In this document: in pieces, positions 48,036 through 59,599 of the stretch
Numbering within the stretch: position 1 is the stretch's first letter
Layout of the letters: the number at the start of each line of letters is the position of its first letter
Source: Chaetomium olivaceum
Taxonomy: Eukaryota; Ascomycota; Sordariomycetes; Sordariales; Chaetomiaceae
DNA length: 64,000 bases
Assembly (NCBI GenBank): GCA_039881045.1
Contig: JAYWVB010000003.1
Location: 1,269,621-1,333,620, forward strand
Reading direction: 5' to 3'
Notes under the pieces: generated by a model
The model's database searches: none
The model's input: only the letters and a program-made list of their open reading frames with translations
What the model was told of the DNA's origin: nothing
Position numbers and translations under genes: made by a program

Positions 48036-48352
48036 TGAGCCCCGTCAATGTAGTTCTGGGTGGACACCCCCGACCATCAACTGCAAACGGTGGTTTACGC
48101 CTAGGCTTCCGGTGACACGGGAACGCCCACCGTGCTAGAAGTATCACGACTTTGGAGGGCCGGGCTCTCACAGGGTTCCGTCCCGTTACTTACCGCCCAT
48201 GGAATCCAGCGGGAGACAACGAGTCATGCTCTATGGTATGACATCACCACGGCCATATATCCAAAAGGGCCAACCACCACAAGCTTGCCGTCCTTCACCG
48301 CACGGCTCACCACACGCCGACTTTGCTTGACATTGGATCGCAAAGCCTCAGT
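48036..48352. other. Short intergenic region
   Basis: Promoter side of the small two-exon gene. Nothing further seen. Confidence 0.35.
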
Positions 48353-48644
48353 ATGGATAAAGCCAAGAGTACGATGAAGAAGGGGTTGGAGAAGGTGACC
48401 AAGATGGACGAAGAGCGTATGCTGTCCTCTCCGCTTTGCCGGCTACAAAGCTCACTCTCCGTTTCTAGCCCGACAGGAAGACAGGAAGGAGGCTTTCGAG
48501 ACCACGTGGCCGACCCGGGAGCAGCATCCGGACATGACGGGCGGCGCCGACCCGAACCTTGGCAGGGCGGCGCACTCGGGAAACCCGACCGGCCTGACTG
48601 GCAAGGACTCGCTGGGCCAGCCCACCAACAAGCCGCGGCCCTGA
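48353..48644 (+). CDS. Small two-exon protein of unknown function (79 aa)
   Basis: This gene is hidden because neither exon alone gives a notable frame. Exons 48353-48416 and 48469-48644 are joined across a 52-bp intron (GTATGC..TTTCTAG). The product starts MDKAKSTMKKGLEKVTKMDE, a charged helix, continues EPRQEDRKEAFETTWPTREQ, and ends with a hydrophilic Gly/Asn/Pro-rich stretch (GKDSLGQPTNKPRP) and a stop. The total is exactly 240 nt. It has no signal peptide or membrane segment. Composition is like small hydrophilins, but I do not recognise the family. It converges on the membrane-protein gene to the right. Confidence 0.65.
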
Positions 48645-49022
48645 ATGCAGCCAGAGCGGCGTGGAAGGAGGCCTCGTTGGCGTGGCTCAGGACTTGGGGG
48701 CGTGGTCAGAACACGCTGAGGCGAGCTGGGTATGGCCAGGCCTGCACTGGTCAACATGTAGACCAATACTACCTGTTGTTTTTGGAGTTGTGCGTGCCAC
48801 TTGATATCGTCGGAGGAAAGTCATTGTATGGCCTCATATTTTCGCGCCCACTCACTTGACAGCCAAGACTCCACTGCCACACGCTCATTGATACGGTCCC
48901 ATGCGAAATTCACCCTCTAGCATCGTCATCGTACACGCCCCTATCCTACAACAGCCATGTCTCCCAACTGGCTCAGACTAAAGCCCACTGCGCCATCTCC
49001 GCCTCGTCAGGCTGCCCGACTC
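48645..49022. other. Convergent intergenic region
   Basis: 3' flanks only. An open frame running on from the upstream exon is intron and flank read-through. Confidence 0.4.
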
Positions 49023-49918
49023 TCATGGGAGACTCAATCCGCCCTCTCCATCCTCCGGCCGCGACGCCAGAAACGCAACAGGCAGGATCGCCGCGCCAGC
49101 GATCGTCAGGACAAACCCGCCGGTCTCCCCATAACTGATGGCCAAGGTCACGATGCACATGAGCAAGATGCCCATGTACAACACGTGCACGACGCCGCAG
49201 GCCCCGAGGAAGATGTCAAAAAACCGCTCGTCCTAATTGCCGGGAAGGCAGAGATCCCTGGTCAGCATCGTCACTTCGTACCTGCCGATCAAACAGAATA
49301 AACGTGGGTGGGGGGTGAGGAGTCAGAGGGGCTGAAGAAAAGAAAAAAGCAGAATCCCGCTGCGGGCCTTCCCCCACCATGTCAACCCCCCATATAGGAA
49401 CCCCAACCCAAAAAAAACAAAACCCGCAGAAAAAAAGAACCGAGACCGAGCAAGCAACGATTTCAGCCTCCATCCACCCCCCACCAAGCCAAAAAGGAAC
49501 GCCAAAAACACCACCCAAAAGAAGAAACAAAAAGGTACAAAGAAAAGAAAGAGAAGAAAAAAGAACTCACAACCGTCCACCGCCCCACCACCCTCCTGGC
49601 CCCCTCCACCTCGGCCACCAGCCCCACCGCGTACATAATCACCAGCTGGTCGAGCACATAGTACAGCGGGGCCCACCACGGCGCGCCGCGCGACAGGCCG
49701 GCGATGACAAAGTGCGCCGTGTTGGCCAGCCCGCGCAGCACGACGGTGGCGGCGGCGCCCTTTTCGCGGGTGCTGGTTAGGGTGGGGCGGCGGAGGATGT
49801 ATGTGCGAAGGTGCGTGCTTATTTTTGAGGTTAGTTGGGCGTTTGGTGATGTGGATTGTGGTGATGAAGATTGTGGTGGGGGGTTGCTGGTGGTGGTTGT
49901 GGGGAAGGCGATGGGCAT
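49023..49918 (-). CDS. Unknown membrane protein with 338-bp intron
   Basis: About 185 aa, two exons: 49918-49571 and 49232-49023. The first exon has a Thr/Pro/Ser-rich N-tail (about 40 aa), then ILRRPTLTSTREKGAAATVV and two hydrophobic stretches (LRGLANTAHFVIAGLSRGAP, YYVLDQLVIMYAVGLVAEVE). The second gives DERFFDIFLGACGVVHVLYM, a helix through GILLMCIVTLAISY, and another through GGFVLTIAGAAILPVAFLAS, with an acidic tail. Donor GTGAGT follows ..RWTV; acceptor ..AATTAG lies 24 nt after a CTGAC branch site, and phase is 0. The intron is longer than all others here and CT/GA-rich. I do not recognise the family. A small internal exon cannot be excluded. Confidence 0.55.
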
Positions 49919-50720
49919 TTTTGCTGCTGGTTGGTGGTCCGGGTTGTCGGTTTGTTGCTTTTGGTTGAGGTGGTTTTTGTGAGGTGGTTTTTTCACGTGG
50001 GTTGGGTGGGTGCCGACGTTGGACTGGAAGTGGAAGTGAAGAGAAGCTCGTTAAGATATTGTGGGTTTAGTGGGGGGGGAGGGCGTTGTGGGATCCACGT
50101 GGGTGACGCTGTGGTGAGAAGTCGTCGTTGGAGGTTTCGTTGTGATGGTGTTGATGACGACCTTCTTTTTTGGCTGGCGCGACGCGAGGATCATGTCATG
50201 ATGTGACGCCAGGATGGGGGAGGGATTCGACGCCAAGCCCCTTTTTTATGCAGGGGTTCTGGGACACCCAATTTCAGCGGCTTGCAGGTCGTCAGCGACT
50301 GTCAGCGACAGGGCTTGGCATGGCGCCTTTGGAAGAAGCATTACGATAGTTAACGTGGCTGAAGATGCAGTGGTGGAGGGGCAACGTCTATCGAGGTACT
50401 ACCAGGTATCTATCACCTTCAACGTTTGCCACGATAGCTACCTTCGTATGACATTCACATGACATCTCACGAGGCAGTTTGAAGGCAGTCTAGAAGGCAG
50501 TCTAATGCCTCAGCCGAGCTCATCACTGCATAGCAAAAGCATTTCGGTTGCTCTTCGTTGACTGGACTCACTGGATCGGTTCGTGGACGGAGGAAGTATG
50601 GAGTCGCATCTTACTATTTACCTTGTACCTCGTACAGTGCGATGATGGGCCCACCAACAATCTGATGATGATTCGGTAACAACCTCATGGCTCTGTGGTT
50701 GCCTTAGTTGTCTGTGACCT
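49919..50720. other. Intergenic
   Basis: Promoter side of the membrane-protein gene and 3' flank of the unknown gene at 50721. No gene seen. Confidence 0.4.
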
Positions 50721-52004
50721 TCATTTGCCCTCCCATGTAGGTGTCCTCGTACGACCTGTCCCAAGAAGAAAACTGCCGTAGGCCAATAACTTGTGCCTCA
50801 CGCTCAAGATCCATCCCATCGCTCGGCTGGTGTTTCGCTCAACCGTTGGTGTTGTTTGGATGGCGCGCCCAGTTTCATCATGGTCGTTGAGCGCCTCGTC
50901 CGGCGCATTGCTGACTGATGAGTTGTTGCCCGAGTTGTTGATTTCTGTATTGCTTTCCAGTTCATGTTTCGTAATCTCGCTTGACTCGCTCCTCCTGCTC
51001 TTGCTGTCGCGGTGGGGCATCGTGTTTTTGAGCTGGTCGCCCATGAACCAGCACAATAAGGTCATCCAATCATCCTGGTTTGCCTTTGCGCCTTGCAGAA
51101 AACTCATGATGGGCGACCGGCGGACATGGAGTGAGTCCGGATTCTCCCGGTCATGCCAGATCTGGACAACCCGAATATCCCGAAACGAAGCTGAGAAGAT
51201 GGTAGCCGGAATGTATCGGTGATGGTTGAATCCCCGGAAGCAATGCTGTAAAGATATAATGCCCGTGGCGGCGGTCATCTCGCCAGTCGTAAGCTTGTCG
51301 GTCTCGAGTGGAATTAAGTGATTAACGAAGGCGTGGGTATGGGGTCTATCGGTTGCCGTAGATTCATAAAGGCATTGCAACGACCAGAGGTTCATCTCCA
51401 TCGAGTCCTTGTTTTGCATCTTAGACCAGCCGCTACGAGCAGAAGTTAACGGGTGTATAGAGGGGTAACGGATCTGTGGGGTTACTCACATAGTGCTCGC
51501 CGACTCCCAGTCTGGGTTGAACCACTCGGGGTCACGGAGGTCAAACCTGCCGTACGGCGTTTGGGCGAACTCCAGTAGACCGTACAGTATGTAGTAGCCT
51601 TCGTAATATTTTGTGCTCTCAGTCCCCGACCTGTCCTTTGAGTTGTTTGGGTGTTCCTCATCGTCTTTATGGATCGGCAAAAGAATGGATTCATCCCAGG
51701 TCTTGTTGAGTTTGACAAACGACCTCATCTTGTCGGGCGACGCCGGTTCAATGAAACACGGCCCGCCATCCGACACAGAATCGGAACGAAGGTTTAGGGG
51801 GCGGACGGTTATTCCCAGCATCCTCTCGGCGTGGTCGCTGAGGTAGGGTTGGCGGTACGCGAGGAGAGAGTGGTAGCAGAGGTGCGTTCGCATCTGCGCG
51901 GCATCCCGACGCGGCTTTTTAGCCTGTGTCTCGATCTGCGTTGGAGACGACTTCGACATGGCCAAAAGCTCGGAGTTGGAGTCGGGCGGAGGGGCGGCCG
52001 GCAT
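50721..52004 (-). CDS. Unknown soluble protein (408 aa)
   Basis: Two exons: 52004-51490 and 51432-50721, joined across a 57-bp intron to give ..ESASTIGWSKMQNKDSMEMN.., no frame break. I do not recognise it. The N-terminal part has QMRTHLCYHSLLAYRQPYLS, DKMRSFVKLNKTWDESILLP and YYEGYYILYGLLEFAQTPYG; the second exon has NLWSLQCLYESTATDRPHTH and IISLQHCFRGFNHHRYIPAT, with a disordered Ser/Asn/Glu stretch near the end (NSGNNSSVSNAPDEALND). There is no signal peptide or clear membrane helix. The composition and conserved aromatic residues are like lineage-restricted fungal proteins encoded beside mobile elements. Confidence 0.7.
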
Positions 52005-52448
52005 TGTCAATTGTCGTGTTGTAAAGCTGCCAATATCTCTTTTTCTTTGTAGATTTGCGTGACAACGGATGAGAAGGCTTGAATGAAGAAGCAGAAATAA
52101 TATTGTTGAATGGGATATGTACGTTGTTAGGGGGATTTCTTTAAGGGATGTTGGTTGTGAATTGAGAAGGGTAGAGCGGTGTTTGCATTTTAACGCCTAG
52201 CAAAATACAAGCAACGACCAGATTTACGACCTAGGGATGGTGTAGTGTTGTGTTTATATTAGCCTGAAGCTAGGTCCCTAGGTACCTACCTGTTCACTGG
52301 ACAAAGGAACTATTCAGATAGTAGGAGACCTATCAACAGCGACACCGTACCCTACATCACCGTCTGAAGGGTGAACGACATAGTTATCTACAGCCAAAAA
52401 TACCTAGGTACATGTAGCCTCGGGGTCTATTAGTTAATACTACCTCGC
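52005..52448. other. Intergenic, left flank of the LINE
   Basis: AT-rich with CCTAGGTACCTACCT-like motifs. No gene seen. Confidence 0.4.
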
Positions 52449-54045
52449 TATATCGTTTTCCAGTAGGGTTCGCAGACGACACAAACCTACTGGCCTTTGG
52501 AAAGAACCCAGAGGCCAATACACAGCAACTAGAAAAAGCTTGGAAGACCTGCTTGCAGTGGGCTGGTACCCGGGGGATGGCGTTTGCACCCCAAAAGTGC
52601 GAATTAATTCACTTCAACAAAGGTCGGAGACAGTGGGAGAACCCGGTGGCCCTGGCCCACCCAGGGGCTAGTGGCTACAGCACAGTTAACCAGTGGAATC
52701 GGCTCGGTTTCTAGGCGTCTGGCTGGACTGGAAGCTATCATGGAGGGCGCACCAACAAGCTGTGGAACGGAAACTCAAAACCCAAGATTTCGCCTTATCG
52801 AGGATTGCAGCAAAGACGTGGGGCCCGAGCCTATCCAGGGCTCGGGAGGTCTACGTAAAGTGCATCCGCAGTGCCATAGCTTACGGAGCCTCCAGCTTCC
52901 ACCAACCAACAGCTCCAAGAGCTACAGGGCCGAAGGGGCCTGCAAAGGTCTTGTCAAAAGCTCAGAACAGGAGCCTTCGAATAGTAGTAGGGGCATACAA
53001 GTCAGCTCCTATTCGGTGCTTAGAAACAGAGGCCTGGGTGCCACCGCTAGACTTATATCTCAACAAGCGGCTGGCCGACTTGAGGGCCGGCTACAGAAGC
53101 AGGCCCTACAATCAGGGGCTGGGCCGGAGGCCGAGAGAATAACCACGGGGCATCTCATCACTGAGGCCTGCAATAAGGTCTACCGAAGGTTCAACAAGAG
53201 GAGGAAAACCCGAGGCCGGAGGCCCCGTCAGGGCCCGCAGAGCCCCACGCCCACTGAACTAGCCGCTAGTGTAGTGGCCCAGTGGGTTAACTACAAATGG
53301 AAGATCGGGGGGAAGGATAGGGGGTCGAATACCAAGGAGGTGGTCGAACTGGCCTGGCAGGCCCGGTGGGAACAACAGAGAGCTAGTCAACAAAGTACTA
53401 CTCGACAGAGGGTATTAAACAGGAGGATAGCCGACGAAGACCCCCCAGCCCTCTTATTTACCGACAAAGCTCTGATGAGACACGAAGGTCTTACAAAGGC
53501 GCAGAGCTCCCTCCTTTCCCAGGCCCGTATCGGGGATATAGGCCTCCGGGACTACCTGTTCAGGGTGAAAGTCCCGGAGGTCCGTACCCCCTATTGCGAG
53601 TGCGGGAGAGGCAGGGAGACAGTGGAGCACTTGGTGGTTTGGTGCCCCGACCCGCCGTTACAAAGGCCGTGGGACGGCAGAGAGATTCGGTCACATCGGG
53701 ACCTACAAACCGTATTACGGGGAGTAGGTGCCCGGAGCAGAAGATTTGTTAGGAAGGTCCTTGGCTGGCTGATGGACTCTGGCCGGCTACTGGAGTATAG
53801 CCTAGCCAGAAGGCTGGAGCTAGAAACAGTGGATGGGGAGGGCTAGAGGGCACGGAGGCCGGCAAAGGGCCTCCTTTCTTTTGCAGTATGACGGATTCAC
53901 AGATTGTTGTCTCAAAGTGGTAGACAGAGGTTTTTATCCGGCCTATACGGTACGGTTCCCTTTGTAAATAGCAGTAGAAGGACCGGCGCGCCCCAGGGCA
54001 TATCGGTGTAGGAAATAATAATAATAATAATATATCGTTTTCCAG
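52449..54045 (+). mobile_element. 5'-truncated Tad-type LINE with intact target-site duplication
   Basis: A 1567-bp insert (52464-54030) flanked by a perfect 15-bp duplication, TATATCGTTTTCCAG (52449-52463 and 54031-54045). The 5' end is cut off right at the reverse-transcriptase FADD box (VGFADDTNLLAFGK), so the enzyme core is missing. The remaining ORF2 tail reads ESARFLGVWLDWKLSWRAHQ, SLRIVVGAYKSAPIR and a terminal YCECGRGRETVEHLVVWC zinc-knuckle block ending ..ETVDGEG, as in fungal Tad elements. Two frame changes (near 52700 and 53100-53140) break the ORF. A (TAA)n tail ends the element. It cannot move by itself. A 199-bp identical tail sits at 28667-28865. Confidence 0.92.
52464..53846 (+). 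pseudogene. LINE ORF2 C-terminal remnant
   Basis: This is the coding part of the truncated LINE. The frame starting at the FADD box runs to a stop near 52714. The homologous protein then continues in the next frame from 52693 (ESARFLGVWLDWKLSWRAHQ) to 53142, and from about 53130 (ITTGHLITEACNKVYRRFNK) in a third frame to 53846. It contains the region after the RT catalytic box and the C-terminal Cys/His knuckle; the endonuclease and most of the RT are absent. Non-functional. Confidence 0.85.
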
Positions 54046-54728
54046 CGGGTTTTCTTCCCAGAAGAGTACTTATCACGCATACCTTCACTCTTTATTGAAC
54101 GAAGTAATTTCTTATACATCCCTTCCTCCAACCCGACATTTCGACCCTCTTCATCAATTATTGACTATTGCCCATGTGGAGTTTACTTCTCGTTTTTAGG
54201 GGGCGTATTATTGATGCAATAAGGGCCGCTTGAATGCATATATACTAGTGCATAGACTCTAAACCACCATTATTTTGTCCAACAACTATTGTCAACATTA
54301 CCATCGTCCGCCCCTCGTCTCCTCTCATTAACAGTGTCTCCCATTCCCTCGGTTTCTTGACAAGGAGACAGCTTGATGTCATCTCCACATTCATGCGGAA
54401 GACGGGGGCAAAGTGGATATGGCGATCGATCGTGCTAGTGTATATCGGCTTCATCTTGCCCATCACCACTAGTGCGTTTTAGTCTCTTGGACTGTCTCAT
54501 TTTGTCTCCTTCTCTTTCTCTTTGCTTTTTCTCCTCCTTTTCCACTTTTCTTTCTTTCCCCGGTCTTCTTTATTTTTATCCATCCGATGCAATCACCACC
54601 CCCCTTCCCACCTACATAAGTACGCTAGTCTAAGACATTGTTTCTCCCACCCCCCATCCGGGCCAGCCCCCCATTCACCGGTCACCGTTCACCGAGATCA
54701 CCGATCACCGAAACCACAAATCACCAAA
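54046..54728. other. Intergenic, right flank of the LINE
   Basis: CT-rich and AC-rich stretches (54480-54800) at the 3' end of the F-box gene. No gene seen on the plus strand. Confidence 0.4.
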
Positions 54729-56247
54729 TTACCGCTCCACCACCCCGGGCCTCAACCCGCCCCTCTCCTTCGCCGCCCGCCTCACCACCTCCTTCCCACC
54801 AGTCCCACTCAGCCTTGCACAATCCCAAAACACATACCCCCACAGCCGCAACCCCACCGGCGTCCCCTGCCCGTACTCATTCCCGCGCCGTCCGCGCCAC
54901 CACACCACCCACCCGAGCGACGGCGCCTCGGCCCGGTCTCGGTGTCGGCCGCACGGCCCGGTAGTGGTACTCGCGTCAATCCTGACAGCAAGGCGCTCGC
55001 CCCGCTCCTGCGCGCGGTCCGCGGCTGACCGGTGCAGGACGCGCCGCAGCGACTGGGTTTCGGTGGACAGCGCGTCTTGGATGGTGTTGTGCCCTGCGGC
55101 GAGGGTCGCGGGGTGGATGAGGGTGGTGAGCTGCTGGGTGAGTTGGCGGGTGCGTTGCTTTTTGGTGGGGGTGTGGTTGCGGTTGGTTGGGTTCGCTTTT
55201 TGGGTTTTCATTATATCGAGCTGGAATTCGAGGCCCCGGGAGACGAGGCTGTTGAGTTGTGCGCTTCGGTGGCCTAGGTGGGTGGGGTTTTCCCCATGGG
55301 GGGTTGGATTAACGACAATGTACACTAGTGCTAAGAGGTCGGGCCGAGAGGGCGTGCTTACGGAATTGGTCAATGATGTCGGGGCTGTTTTCCAGGTTGT
55401 TGGTTGCCCATGCTCGTGGCGCCCACGCATCCGGAGCCCGGTTCGTCAGCTCGTGGAAATGAAGCTTGAGATCCACAAAGATGTGGTCGTACATGTCTAT
55501 GAGCAGTGTGTGGATGCACGAGATCTCCTCAATTTCCCACGGTTCAAAGACCTGGAAAAAGTACATGAGCATCTCAACCGGGTGGACAGACTTGTCGCCG
55601 GCTGTGGCCCCGGGTGTGGTCCCGTAGAGATTACACCACATCTCGAAACGGTACAGGGCACGGAGGATGCGTTCCCGCTCGACCCCGCTCAGACGGCCCG
55701 GTTCCAGTGATGGGTCGAGGTGGCAAAGGAGTCTTTGCGGAATTTCCTGCATTAGCGGCACAACCGTGGACCAGTAGAAGGTTGCCATCCCAATAATGTC
55801 GGCAGCTGTGCACTCGTTGGTGACGAGAGGCGGCTGGGCGCGGTGTTCTTGGTATGTGTGCATGAACAGTTGGGTGGCCAGGTGAGCCGCTAGGTAAGGC
55901 GGATGCTCAAATCGCGCTGACTTTTGAGCCGCGAAGGCATCCACAAAGACATGTTCACCGAGGGTGGTTCGCAAGACACGGTCGAGGATTGGCTTGCGGT
56001 CGGCCCGGTATTGCTGGTAGAGCACGGGCGATGCGTGGGCGGCAGCCTTGAGATCGTCCAGGCTAGCCAAACATGATAGGATCTGCGACCGTAGCTCAGC
56101 TGGAAGGCTTTCGAGCCGAGACAGTTCGGTGGTGGGGTTGATATGGTCCGCAGCTTCGGTCTTGAATGTTGTCCGTGAAGGCGACCTGAAACACAACAAG
56201 GCTTTGGCGCTACGAGACAAGGCTCTGCGTCTACTCTTGATTTTCAT
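54729..56247 (-). CDS. F-box-type protein
   Basis: 476 aa in two exons, 56247-55362 and 55273-54729, no frame break. An F-box-like motif begins near residue 40: RLESLPAELRSQILSCLASL, DDLKAAAHASPVLYQQYRAD. The rest resembles a large Sordariomycete family of F-box-related proteins (FYWSTVVPLMQEIPQRLL, RALYRFEMWCNLYG, VFEPWEIEEISCIHTLLIDM, late SLGWVVWWRGRRGNEYGQGT and WGYVFWDCARLSGTGGKEVV). Members may be substrate adaptors of SCF ubiquitin ligases, but the substrates are unknown. I prefer the start MKIKSRRRALSRSAK; an in-frame ATG at 56361 would add 38 residues. It is next to, but not clearly part of, the terpenoid group. Confidence 0.75.
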
Positions 56248-56861
56248 GACGGGCAGGGTGACAAAACCTGGCTGGAAAATCGAAGGAGAAAAGAATAGTG
56301 CGTAGGAAGAAGTGTGAGACTGCACAAAGTTTATGTCAAACTGTGTCTCAGCATGAGTCACTCACCGTGATGCCACTGAATCATCCAGGACCAAGACGTC
56401 GAACATAGAATCGCTAAGATCACCTGACACGGGTTGCATCGTCGGCTGCGACACAAGTGCGGAAATGGTACCAAACTGTGTAACATGTGCAATGTCGGTT
56501 GGTGGCACGAAAACATGTCCGGCACTTGTGCCACTCGGTAACCAATCCGGTTCAAGACATGAAACGAGCGTAACTATATGTCAACGACATCTGTGGTATA
56601 CATGTTAGAGAGGACCAACTGCGATGTGTCCGTTGCTATCTGAAAACTGGGTATATTGAGGAACGAGTAGTAGTAAATAATTCGCATTACTGGAATAGCA
56701 AGTACACTACCCCTTACAACGACCCCCCCTCCCCCGATGTTGATTACAACCCCCCTTCTACTGCAAACACACACACCCGCCGCCAACCTCATTAGTCGCT
56801 GTTCTCATCACCCTTCATCCTCATTCTCATCGTCGCCCTCACCCCGCTCTCACAACCCCCC
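56248..56861. other. Intergenic upstream of the F-box gene, downstream of the P450
   Basis: No gene seen. Short AC- and C-rich runs at 56700-56860. Confidence 0.4.
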
Positions 56862-58761
56862 TTAAATGCTAGCATTGCTCAACCGCAGATAGCACTGCAC
56901 CGGCTCCTGCGCAAACCGCTGCACCGAGTTGTAGCTGTTCAGCTCATCCGGCACCTTGTCCATCTGAAAGTGCCACACGATCAACGCAAACTGGATCTTG
57001 AGCGACAGCAGCGCAAACCGCTTGCCGAAGCAGCCGCGCGGGCCCAGCCCAAACGGCAGCGTCGGGCCAGCCATAGGATCAAACGTCTCGCCATCCTCCG
57101 TCTGCTTCAGCCACCGCTCCGGCTTGAACGCCTTGATATCCTTGTCGTCCCACCGGCCCGTCAGCGCGGCCGCCTTCCCGGGCTGCGCTCCGGGACTGCG
57201 CGTCCCCTCCGCCACCGTCATGTTGGGCTCCAAGTAGCCCGCGCCGTTCGCCATCAGGAACACGTCCGTGTCCTTGGGGATGTGCCGGCCCAGCACCGTG
57301 GTATCCTGCATCGCGCGGCGCACCACGAAGGCGATGGTGTTGGAGTGCCGCAGCACCTCCTCCACCACGGCGTCGAGGTAGGGGATATGCGCGCGCGCCA
57401 GCTCCTGGTAGGACGGCGCGCGCTTGCCCGTTGCCGCATCGGGGAGAGCGGCGCGGAGCTCGGCGCGCAGGCGATCCTGGGCGGGCTGGTTGTCGGTCAG
57501 GTATTTGACGCCCCAGGCGACCGTGGTGGCCGAGGTGTCGTGGCCGGCCAGCATGAAGCCGAAGAACTCGTCGGCGATGGCGCGCCTGGTGTAGTCGGGC
57601 TGGCGGCCCTCCTTGGCGGCGACGTCGCGCTCGCGGAGGAGGACCGAGTGGAGGGCGGTGCGGGCGGGGGCGGTGCCGTCTTGCTGCATGAGGCGGACGG
57701 ACTCGTCCACGCGATCGCGGATGTACTGGTCCTTGAGCGCCGTGGCCTTCTTCATGAAGGGCAGCTGGCGCATCACCCAGGAGGTGAGACGCGGCGCGGG
57801 GGAGAGCTGCGTGTCGGTGACCGAGTTGGCCAGCGTGAGGGCGGCCGCGAAGATAGGCGGTAGCTCGGGGTCGGGGAACTCGACGGGCTCGTCGAGGCTG
57901 GCGGGGAGCTTCTTCTCCCGCTTGGCCTCCCACTGCGACACCGCCTGCACCCGGTTGGTCGTGATGCTATCAGCCTCCGGGTGGCCGAAAAAGCCGGCAA
58001 AGATGCTGTCCAGCGCCATGTAGGTGATGTCATGGTGGGCGTGGAAGGGGCGGCCGTCGGCGGTGGCGCACTTGATTTCCCACAGCTTGATCAAAGTCGA
58101 GGCGGCCTTGTAGAGTTGCGGCCCGCTCACCTCGGTGATGAAGCTGGGCGCCATCAGGTGGTTGATCAGGTGACGGTTGTTCTTGAAGCGCGAGTCGGTC
58201 GACAAAAACTGGATGTGCTGCTCCGGCAGGATGCCCCCAATGAGATCCTCGAAAAAGCCGCTGCGGTCAAACTCCTTGGTCCGCCGCAGCAGGATGTCCT
58301 GGCTCTCATACGGGTCCGTCACCACCACCCACGGCAGCGCCATGGGCTTGATGAAGGCCTGGATGATGGGGCTCTGATGCCGCGCCGTCAACGATGTCAA
58401 CCAGCACTATCCATGGTTGCATCAAGTCAATGGTTAGCCATGAATGACAATTTGAGACTGTGACACTGTTTGTTTGGTTGTGTTGGACAGGATTTGGGGG
58501 CCGTGAGAGGAACAAGACATGGCGGTGGGGGGTTGTGGCGGCTGCACGACGACAAAGACAACGACTTACAAACACCCGCTTGGTACGCATAACATAGCCC
58601 ATCATCTCGGGAATATCCCCGAACATCTTGTTGGCCGCATCTCGGTTGTACGGGATGCCGGCGAGAGGCTTGGGCAGTGCGGCACGGTACAGAGCGTAAA
58701 GAGCCGCTAGGACCGCGCCCACCACTACCGTCCCCTGGATGGAGGAGAGTACGGCGCCCAT
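56862..58761 (-). CDS. Cytochrome P450 monooxygenase
   Basis: ER-anchored heme-thiolate monooxygenase, intact. Two exons: 58761-58570 and 58406-56862, 578 aa. An N-terminal anchor (GTVVVGAVLAALYALYRAAL) precedes a proline-rich hinge. The I-helix motif AGHDTSATT, the K-helix EEVLR (ExxR) and the heme loop FGLGPRGCFGKR (Cys at about residue 523) are all present. An early block SPIIQAFIKPMALPWVVVTD, then RRTKEFDRSGFF, is typical of fungal P450s. The substrate cannot be deduced; it may oxidise a terpenoid, given the terpene cyclase 3.7 kb away. The intron (163 bp) starts at GTAAGT after the Val-Phe of the hinge. Confidence 0.93.
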
Positions 58762-59599
58762 TTCTGTGACGAATTCTTACTGTGTGGTACGGGAATACTG
58801 TTGTGAAGCAATAAAGGTGTCACTCGTTAGTTAAAGCAGTTGGTTCGGTCTGATGCAACTCAGACACAGGAGAAGCAAGCGAAGGGAGATGCAGCAGCCG
58901 TGTTTGTGAATTAATTATGAGCTGCGGCCGGAAAGCAAATGGAGAGCAGCGGTCAAGGCCAGGTGAAAGAGGAAGGGGGGGGGGGAGCATGGAGACGAAC
59001 GTTGCAGTTGGCTGGAGAGCCCAGGGGGTTGAAGGGGGGCCGCGGAGGCTTTGTTGTTATCCGATTGGATCGCCGTGGTGGAATACGTGGGATGGGAAAG
59101 CATGGGAAACACCCCCCAAGGCCCCCCAGGACGCCTTCGTCAAGGACCCCTGGAAAGTTCCCCCACTTCCACTCTCACAGCACGCAACACGCGAGGCGCG
59201 CTGATCGTCCGATTGGCCCGTAGGCGACCGTTGAACCGTATCTTACACGGGGAGAACGGCCAGAAGCAACACACCACAGCGGGCCGAGAAGGCTGCCGTC
59301 GTAATGGACCCGTCTCGCTTCCCTTGCCTTTACAGAAGGCCCTTCCTTCAAAGGATGGGTGACATGGAAATGTGTAAATGAACCTAATGCCATAACGGTT
59401 GCGATTATGATGATCCTTTTTCTTCTGCAACCCCTCCAGGCCCTCGCAATCCTTTAACTCAGGCATCCGCCCGACCAAGGCGGAGCACCAAACAGCATCC
59501 CTTTCGTTTTATACACACATTCATTCGTTTTCATTGTGTTTTTACGGCTCTGGAGCTTTTACGACCTTAGCGCCCGTCAATCTCCTCCACGAGCCCACA
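58762..59599. other. Divergent intergenic region, P450 / Pth11-like
   Basis: About 0.8 kb between head-to-head genes; it could hold a shared promoter. A G-run occurs at about 58976-58985. No gene seen. Confidence 0.4.
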
